Of a stretch of DNA of 42,089 nt, positions 36,952 through 42,089 are shown piece by piece. The notes beneath the pieces are model-generated. The model made no database searches. It saw only the letters and a list, made by a program, of their open reading frames with translations, and was not told the DNA's origin. The DNA is from a virus. The stretch lies in IMG/VR virus record IMGVR_UViG_3300030117_002482, positions 1 through 42,089 of that record; one strand, written 5' to 3'. Numbering within the stretch: position 1 is the first letter of the stretch; each line of letters opens with the position of its first letter. A program made the position numbers and the translations under genes.

Positions 36952-38981
36952 TGGATCAAGACCCTAGAGCTTTATACAATGAAGAGCTTTATCGGAAATG
37001 GCGTGATGCACGTTCTGATTGGGATACTGAAGCTCGTAAAGACATTGATTTTTATCTTGGTAATCATTTTACTTCTGACGAGTCCGATGAGTTAGCATCA
37101 AGAAACCAAGCAGATATACCAATGGATCGTATATCTGGAGCTATTGAAAAGTTTAAAGCAGTTCTTACGGCTAGGCCTCCGGCATTTACCATAACCCCAA
37201 GAGAAGATTCCGATGTTCAAGTATCTTCATTGTGGCGTACTGTCATGGGTTATATTTGGCAAATATCAGACGGTGATTGGCAGATGAAACAGGCCATACA
37301 AGATTATGCTACTACAGGAATGGGTTATTTGTACACTTATATAGATAGCACATCAGATTTCGGTAGAGGTGATGTCAAGTTCACATATATTGACCCCTTC
37401 AGAGTTTATGCATCTCCCAGTTCTCGTGATAGGTGGTTTAGCGATTCAGATGGTCTTATCCTTTCTACCATACTGACTGGCGAGCAAGTCATCAACCTCT
37501 ACCCTGAATTGGGTGATAAAACAGATCCTATAACTGGAGAAACAATACCGGGTCTTATTAATGAAATATCCGGCTTTACTTATGATGAAGAAGATTACCC
37601 ATCTTCTCAAAATAGAAACTCAATGACTGTTTTTACACCAGCGGAGACAAAAGACAAGGATTACTACCAAGTAAAGAAATATCAAATACTAGAAAGATTT
37701 TATAAAGTAAAAGTTCCTTTTTATAGGATTATTGACATGCAGACTCAAGAAGAGGATATATTATCTCAAGAAGAGTATGTTGTGTTTATGGAAGGAAATT
37801 CAGAAGCTGTAGAGATGGGTGCTTTTACAGTAGTTGAGGTTTTACAGAATAGAGTTAAAGTTTGTGCCTCTATGGGTGAGGTTGTTCTTTATGAGCAAGT
37901 TCTAAATACAGATGAATACCCCATCATACCCCTTCCCAATATCTGGACTGGGACACCTTACCCTAAGAGTGACGTTTCAAGAACTAGACCAATGCAAAGA
38001 CTTTTAAATAAGTTATGGTCTTTAGCACTGTCTCATGCACAGGCTTCTGCTGGTTTGAAACTTTTAGTACCGTTAGGCAGTGTTGATGATGTCAGTCAAT
38101 TGGAACAAGACTGGGCTAATCCTAACGCTGTTATAGAAGTAGATTCATCTCAAGGCGAGCCCCATTATCCTTCTCCTCAACCATTGTCTGGGGAGTTTTA
38201 CAGACTAATTCAACAGTCTGAATTTTATATTGACTTTATTTTTGGCTTGCCTGAGATGATGCATGGTTTTTCAGAGAAGGCTCCAGAAACAATGAGAGCT
38301 ACAGAAAGAATGATAGCTTTAGGTAGCGAAAGACCAAAGTCAAAACTTAGAGATATAGAGTTTAGCATTAATAGATTGGGTAAAGTTATCTACAACTTGT
38401 CCAAAGGTCACTATACTCATAAAAAGATTTTTCGTTTGTCACAGCCAAATAACAATATAACTGAAGTTATGGCTAACTTCTATACAGATGTTAGTGGTGC
38501 TGTTTTAGATTTAAAGAAAGATAGACATGCTTTAGACCAGCATGATATAAGAATTGAACCGGGATCAACAATGCCATCAAACAAATATGCTGAATTAAAT
38601 GTATATTTAGAAGCATTTAGAATGGGTATAGTTGATCGTTACGAAGTGCTAAAGAAAAACCCTGAGTTGTTTGATAAAGAAGGTATTATGAGGAGAACTG
38701 AAGAAAAGCAATTAATGCAAAATCAAATAAAGTCTATGGAAGCACAAATAAAGAATTTGCAAGGTGACTTGCAGACTGCCCAAAGAGAATCTGTTAGTGA
38801 CAGAAAGAGAGTTGAAGTTGAGAAATTTAAGTCTCGACTTAACGAAGTCTCTTCTGAGTCAAAAGCAGATAGGAGGGTACAGCGTAGTAAACTCGAAAAC
38901 GAGGTGAAGCTCGAAGTGGAGAAATTAGCCAACAACCTGAAAGAAGTTCAGCGTAAGGTTAGTTCAACTCCAGAAGCATAG
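36951..38981 (+). CDS. Portal protein
   Basis: The 676-residue protein begins EELYRKWRDARSDWDTEARK, with FYLGNHF and the motif AVLTARPPAFTITPREDSDV, then YLYTYIDS and KFTYIDPFRVYASP, as in P22/SU10-type portals of podoviruses. The C-terminal 90 residues are a coiled coil (IKSMEAQIKNLQGDLQTAQR) and Lys/Glu-rich. It sits directly before the scaffold gene, the standard order, and forms the DNA entry channel of the capsid. TAATG overlap with the preceding gene. Confidence 0.88.
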   Translation: MDQDPRALYNEELYRKWRDARSDWDTEARKDIDFYLGNHFTSDESDELASRNQADIPMDRISGAIEKFKAVLTARPPAFTITPREDSDVQVSSLWRTVMGYIWQISDGDWQMKQAIQDYATTGMGYLYTYIDSTSDFGRGDVKFTYIDPFRVYASPSSRDRWFSDSDGLILSTILTGEQVINLYPELGDKTDPITGETIPGLINEISGFTYDEEDYPSSQNRNSMTVFTPAETKDKDYYQVKKYQILERFYKVKVPFYRIIDMQTQEEDILSQEEYVVFMEGNSEAVEMGAFTVVEVLQNRVKVCASMGEVVLYEQVLNTDEYPIIPLPNIWTGTPYPKSDVSRTRPMQRLLNKLWSLALSHAQASAGLKLLVPLGSVDDVSQLEQDWANPNAVIEVDSSQGEPHYPSPQPLSGEFYRLIQQSEFYIDFIFGLPEMMHGFSEKAPETMRATERMIALGSERPKSKLRDIEFSINRLGKVIYNLSKGHYTHKKIFRLSQPNNNITEVMANFYTDVSGAVLDLKKDRHALDQHDIRIEPGSTMPSNKYAELNVYLEAFRMGIVDRYEVLKKNPELFDKEGIMRRTEEKQLMQNQIKSMEAQIKNLQGDLQTAQRESVSDRKRVEVEKFKSRLNEVSSESKADRRVQRSKLENEVKLEVEKLANNLKEVQRKVSSTPEA

Positions 38982-39002
38982 AGACATCTAAAAGGAGGAT
39001 AT

Positions 39003-39803
39003 ATGTCAACGCTAGAACAACAGGAAGCAAACGTCTTAAACGAACCAGTGGCTAATGGAGCTGGCCTCGTGGAAGATATTGTCGAGAATCAAACGCCTAA
39101 TGATCAAACTCCACAAGAGTTAGCTCAACAGGGTTTGCCAGAAGAAACACAGGATCAGGCTATTTCAGTTGATTATGAAGCTGAGGCTAAGAAGTTTCAA
39201 TCTATGTATGATCGGTCTCAAGCCGAAAATGCTAAATTGCAACAAGGAGCTCAGATTTTACAACTACTGGAACAGAGACCAGACCTAGTGCAGAAACTGC
39301 AAGACGGTATAGCTAATCCAGAGGACACAGCAAAACAGGAGCCCGGTCTCAAAGAAGATGATTTTAATCCTTGGGAAACTTTTAAACCCGGTACTACAAC
39401 TGGAGATTATGTTGCTAATCAACTTAATAGTCAGATGGAAAATATCGTAAATAAAAAGTTGGCCCAACAACAGCAACAGATGCAGGCTGAAATGCAACTG
39501 AATAACACTGTTGGTGAACTTAGGGGAACTTACAAAATGTCTGATAATGACATTCGTGATTTTCTTAGTTTTACTACACAGCCAAAAGAACAGGTTGGTC
39601 TAAATAATCTTGTTAAGCTTTGGCAGATGCAGAATGGACAGTCTGTTGCTAATAATGATACAATACAGGCGGTAAATGCGGCCAAACAAGCACCCAGAAC
39701 AGCAGGCGTACTACAGGGACAAGCACCTCAAACGCCTAAAACAGATACTGACAACATGTTTGATGGTATCTTAAATTCTGGTAGTGGGGCTCGTTTACCA
39801 TAA
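39003..39803 (+). CDS. Scaffolding protein
   Basis: The 266-residue protein is acidic, Gln-rich and helical: TLEQQEANVLNEPVANGAGL, SMYDRSQAENAKLQQGAQIL, VNKKLAQQQQQMQAEMQLNN, with a C-terminal KTDTDNMFDGILNSGSGARL. Size, low complexity, acidity and placement between portal and major capsid identify it as the assembly scaffold. AAGGAGG precedes the ATG by 6 bp. Confidence 0.82.
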   Translation: MSTLEQQEANVLNEPVANGAGLVEDIVENQTPNDQTPQELAQQGLPEETQDQAISVDYEAEAKKFQSMYDRSQAENAKLQQGAQILQLLEQRPDLVQKLQDGIANPEDTAKQEPGLKEDDFNPWETFKPGTTTGDYVANQLNSQMENIVNKKLAQQQQQMQAEMQLNNTVGELRGTYKMSDNDIRDFLSFTTQPKEQVGLNNLVKLWQMQNGQSVANNDTIQAVNAAKQAPRTAGVLQGQAPQTPKTDTDNMFDGILNSGSGARLP

Positions 39804-39835
39804 TTAAAACAAAATACACAAAAGAGGAAAAATAA

Positions 39836-41221
39836 ATGGCAATTTCATATAATTCTGGAACTTTAAAGTCCAGTGATATAACTGCTACTACCTCAGATGC
39901 TAGTGTAGGACAAAGACCCGATAGACGGCGAATATTTAATTTCGGTGACAGAGTTGCCGAATTGACTCCAGAGGAGTCGCCATTCTTCGTATATCTTAAC
40001 AAGGTCGCTAAATCTCCTACTGACGACCCAGTATTTCGTTATCTGGAAAACCGTAATAAAATCAGCTTTACAGACCGATCCTTTTTAATTAAAGGAGCTG
40101 TTGGTACTGTTTCCGCTGGCACTTCGTATGCTTTTACTGTAGATACAGCAGGCGGTGCCGCTGTTGAGTACCTTGTAAAAGGTATGGTTTTTGCGGTTGG
40201 TACAGTTGACACAACTGCTGGTTATGGTCAAGCATTAGTTAGGGTTGATAGTGGTGTTAGTCACGCTTCAAGCGATTCTACTTTCACAGGTAAGGTTATT
40301 GATACATCCGCTGTTACTGGAAGTAACTCAATAGCTGATGATGATGTAGCACAAATCATAGGAACTTCATACGAAGAGGGGTCTGGTTCTCCAGATGTTT
40401 TTTCAAGTGAGATTGAAGATGGCTTTGGTTATACGCAGATTTTTAAAACTGCGGCTGAAATGACCAATACAGCATACGCAACTCGCTATAGAGGTTACGC
40501 TGATGAATGGTCTCGCATCTGGGCTACCAAACTTCGTGAGCATAAAATTGACATTGAAAGAGCTATGCTCTTTGGTCAAAAAGCTCTCGTAGGTGGTATC
40601 CAGTACACAGAGGGTTTAGTAGGTCACATTGTTAAAAATGTAAGTCCAGTTACTGATACCAGTGCTTTTAGTTACACATCAGGAAGTTCTTACCACAGAA
40701 CTGTAGCTCAGTCTGAATTAACTTACGATAGGTTACTTAGTGACCTCGAAGTAATCTTTGATCCGGCTCGTGGTGGTGCTTCTGACAAGCTAGTTCTTTG
40801 TTCACTACCAGTAATTACATTCTTTAACAAGTTAGGTGCAGATGCTTTCCTAAATCAGTCTTTACTGTCTGGTTCTTCAACCGATGTTAATACTGGTGCA
40901 TCTCTTGCTCGTTATAACATGTCCGAAAGACAAGGTGCTTTTGGTCATAACGTAATGGTAATTGATACGATTCATGGAACATTAAACCTAGTTAAGGAGC
41001 CTCTATTTAGAGGTATTGCTTCTGGTTTTATGTTGATGGCTGATATGAGTCAAGTTGCATACAGACCGCTTATTGGTAATGGTATCAATCGTGATACTCA
41101 GGTTATGACTAATGTTCAAGCCGCTGATGAGGATTTAAGAAAAGATATGATCCTTACAGAAGCTGGTCTTGAGGTTACTTTGTCTGAGTCTCATGCATTG
41201 TACAACCTAGAAGGAGTATAA
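39836..41221 (+). CDS. Major capsid protein
   Basis: The 461-residue protein starts with an N-terminal arm (QRPDRRRIFNFGDRVAELTP, EESPFFVYLNKVAKSPTDDP), as in SU10/P22-group major capsid proteins. It has an extended central part (about 90-190) and a long helical-loop region with IERAMLFGQKALVGGIQYTE. The C-terminal part has KEPLFRGIASGFMLMADMSQ and a closing helical stretch. HK97-like fold is inferred. It directly follows the scaffold, with GAGGAAAAAT before the ATG, and is expected to be the most abundant product. Confidence 0.9.
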   Translation: MAISYNSGTLKSSDITATTSDASVGQRPDRRRIFNFGDRVAELTPEESPFFVYLNKVAKSPTDDPVFRYLENRNKISFTDRSFLIKGAVGTVSAGTSYAFTVDTAGGAAVEYLVKGMVFAVGTVDTTAGYGQALVRVDSGVSHASSDSTFTGKVIDTSAVTGSNSIADDDVAQIIGTSYEEGSGSPDVFSSEIEDGFGYTQIFKTAAEMTNTAYATRYRGYADEWSRIWATKLREHKIDIERAMLFGQKALVGGIQYTEGLVGHIVKNVSPVTDTSAFSYTSGSSYHRTVAQSELTYDRLLSDLEVIFDPARGGASDKLVLCSLPVITFFNKLGADAFLNQSLLSGSSTDVNTGASLARYNMSERQGAFGHNVMVIDTIHGTLNLVKEPLFRGIASGFMLMADMSQVAYRPLIGNGINRDTQVMTNVQAADEDLRKDMILTEAGLEVTLSESHALYNLEGV

Positions 41222-41222
41222 G

Positions 41223-41651
41223 ATGAGAGCTGATTATCTAAATAATAATAGTGGTAAATCTGATCTTAAACTAAAAGTAGAGATTATAAATGCGGCTAAA
41301 ACCTTAACTGCTTTAGATTCCGGTAAGGTTTTTATGATTCAGCAAGACTCTGCTTATGAAATTACCTTGCCGTTAGCGGCAACTGCCGGTGCTGGATGGA
41401 ACGCTAAGTTTATCCTATCTGAAGTTGCGGCTAATGCAGTAACTATTGCTAATAACACATCTGAAGATACTATTGTTGGAACAACAGTTGGTGCTGATGG
41501 TAGTGCTGGTAGTAGTGCTGAGTCTGCTGTTGATGAGATTGTTTTCATCAGTGGTGCACAGCTAGGAGATCAGGTTGAGTTGATTTGCGATGGTTCTATT
41601 TACTACGCCAAAGCACAAGCTCACGATGTTGCTCACATAACAATATCATAA
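41223..41651 (+). CDS. Head-associated beta protein, possible decoration or fibre
   Basis: A 142-residue beta-rich protein. Residues about 31-56 (LDSGKVFMIQQDSAYEITLP) and 87-101 (VGADGSAGSSAESAV) have alternating Thr/Val/Ala strands and a Gly-rich loop, typical of capsid-decorating or head-fibre subunits. It starts 1 bp after the major capsid gene. No firm family is recognised. Confidence 0.65.
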   Translation: MRADYLNNNSGKSDLKLKVEIINAAKTLTALDSGKVFMIQQDSAYEITLPLAATAGAGWNAKFILSEVAANAVTIANNTSEDTIVGTTVGADGSAGSSAESAVDEIVFISGAQLGDQVELICDGSIYYAKAQAHDVAHITIS

Positions 41652-41686
41652 TCCGAAACAATAAGGATAACAGTTTTTTGGTACTG

Positions 41687-41716
41687 TGGGGGTTGTCGTA
41701 TAAAGGGCAACCCTCA
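41687..41716 (+). promoter_or_regulatory. Hairpin between capsid-side genes
   Basis: An 11-bp stem (41687-41697 with 41706-41716, two G-U pairs, 8-nt loop), TGGGGGTTGTC/GGCAACCCTCA. It lies after the 41223 gene, followed by AAAACC rather than a T-run. Possibly lowers read-through from the very abundant capsid messages. Confidence 0.4.
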
Positions 41717-41737
41717 AAACCAAAGGAAGGTTAAGAT

Positions 41738-41944
41738 ATGAAAAAGAAATGTATTCACTGTGGCTATCCAAACAAGGGAGGTTGGTTTTACTGCAAAAGC
41801 TGTGGTATGAAAGCTTCTGAGTCTAAGTTCACAACAAATATGTGGATGATGTCTGAAATGGGAAAAAGGACAGATGTTGAGCTTTCAACTCAATCTATGA
41901 ATGATAACATTAAAAAAATGAATAAGAATTTATATGGCTCCTAA
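41738..41944 (+). CDS. Small zinc-ribbon protein
   Basis: The 68-residue protein has Cys5-x2-Cys8 (CIHCGYPN) and Cys19-x2-Cys22 (YCKSCGMKAS), a zinc-ribbon layout, then a helical, Met/Asn-rich C-terminus (MSEMGKRTDVEL). Function unknown; possibly nucleic-acid binding. It overlaps the start of the next basic protein gene by 11 bp. Confidence 0.65.
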   Translation: MKKKCIHCGYPNKGGWFYCKSCGMKASESKFTTNMWMMSEMGKRTDVELSTQSMNDNIKKMNKNLYGS

Positions 41945-42089
41945 AAAGAAAGATCCAAGACTTAAAAGAGTTGGTGTTTCTGGATATAACAAACCCAAGA
42001 GAACACCTAGTCACCCTACAAAGTCTCACGTTGTTGTTGCTAAAGTTGGTGATAAGATAAAAACTATACGCTTTGGACAGCAAGGCAAA
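41934..42089 (+). CDS. Small basic protein, N-terminal part (continues at window start)
   Basis: First 52 codons: MAPKKKDPRLKRVGVSGYNK and beyond to the window end. Codons 1-18 occur only here; codons 19 onwards are repeated at position 1, which continues to the stop at 258. Full length 103 residues. See the entry at 1-258 for the family and context. Confidence 0.85.
   Translation, partial: MAPKKKDPRLKRVGVSGYNKPKRTPSHPTKSHVVVAKVGDKIKTIRFGQQGK
41988..42089. repeat. Right copy of 102-bp terminal redundancy
   Basis: Duplicates 1-102, one mismatch (C at 42086 versus T at 99). It marks the circular join. The change leaves a Gly codon as Gly. Confidence 0.95.

Noticed and set aside
41687-41716. 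Rho-independent terminator at the hairpin after the 41223 gene.
   Set aside because: No T-run follows on either strand, so only a structure is noted.
1-42089. tRNA, integrase, attachment site or lysogeny genes.
   Set aside because: I looked for CCA-ended cloverleafs, the tyrosine or serine recombinase signatures and a CI-type repressor and found none by eye. A tRNAscan-SE and HMM search would settle it.

Overview
This window is the complete or near-complete genome of a short-tailed (podovirus-like) tailed phage. It is AT-rich and very densely packed. Bases 1-102 recur at 41988-42089 with one mismatch, so it is most likely a circular contig of about 41,987 bp, linearised inside a small basic-protein gene and carrying the overlap at both ends. 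The protein families are those I associate with marine phages: a GGMV-repeat protein, a nozzle-type tail protein, an S74-chaperoned tail fibre, and several tiny Lys/Arg-rich proteins. Strong AAAGGAG ribosome sites argue against a Bacteroidetes host and suit a marine proteobacterium. I cannot name the host from sequence alone.

Layout. Plus strand from 31548 through the ends to 17691 is one late block. It runs: small gene, TerS, a cassette of small membrane proteins, TerL, L-Ala-D-Glu-type endolysin, GGMV protein, portal, scaffold, major capsid protein, accessory head gene, zinc-ribbon gene, basic proteins (across the ends), two tandem paralogous structural genes, head-tail adaptors, S74 tail fibre, a holin-like gene, nozzle protein, and four internal/ejection-type proteins ending with a 1327-residue one. 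Minus strand from 30705 down to 17688 is the early block. It holds a DUF932 protein, a PD-(D/E)xK nuclease, about 25 tiny unknown genes, a free-standing HNH endonuclease, then a recombination cluster: Cas4/RecB-type exonuclease with four cysteines, a protein with an SSB-like tip, another PD-(D/E)xK protein, a Holliday-resolvase-like protein, and an OB-type small protein. I see no DNA polymerase, helicase, primase, RNA polymerase, integrase, repressor or tRNA, so replication probably uses host enzymes.

Two intergenic regions look like control centres. At 28820-29272 an AT-rich stretch carries five iteron-like copies of a CTAC-N-TACGTGCACA element (origin candidate). At 30706-31547, between the divergent blocks, lie a perfect 9-bp operator-like inverted repeat, a long hairpin and a run of 14 TACTAT boxes, mostly spaced about 10 bp, just upstream of the packaging genes.

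The most original signals are in the early block. Eight minus-strand sites share a GGAAC(A/T) box 17-19 bp upstream of a TATAAT-like box, each right before a gene. One of these drives not a gene start but a roughly 166-nt leader. That leader folds into an 18-bp closing helix plus a 13-bp and a 6-bp hairpin, with G-U wobbles that pair only in the minus-strand RNA. It is a candidate new structured RNA. GC-rich hairpins placed directly before ribosome sites occur three more times in the same block.
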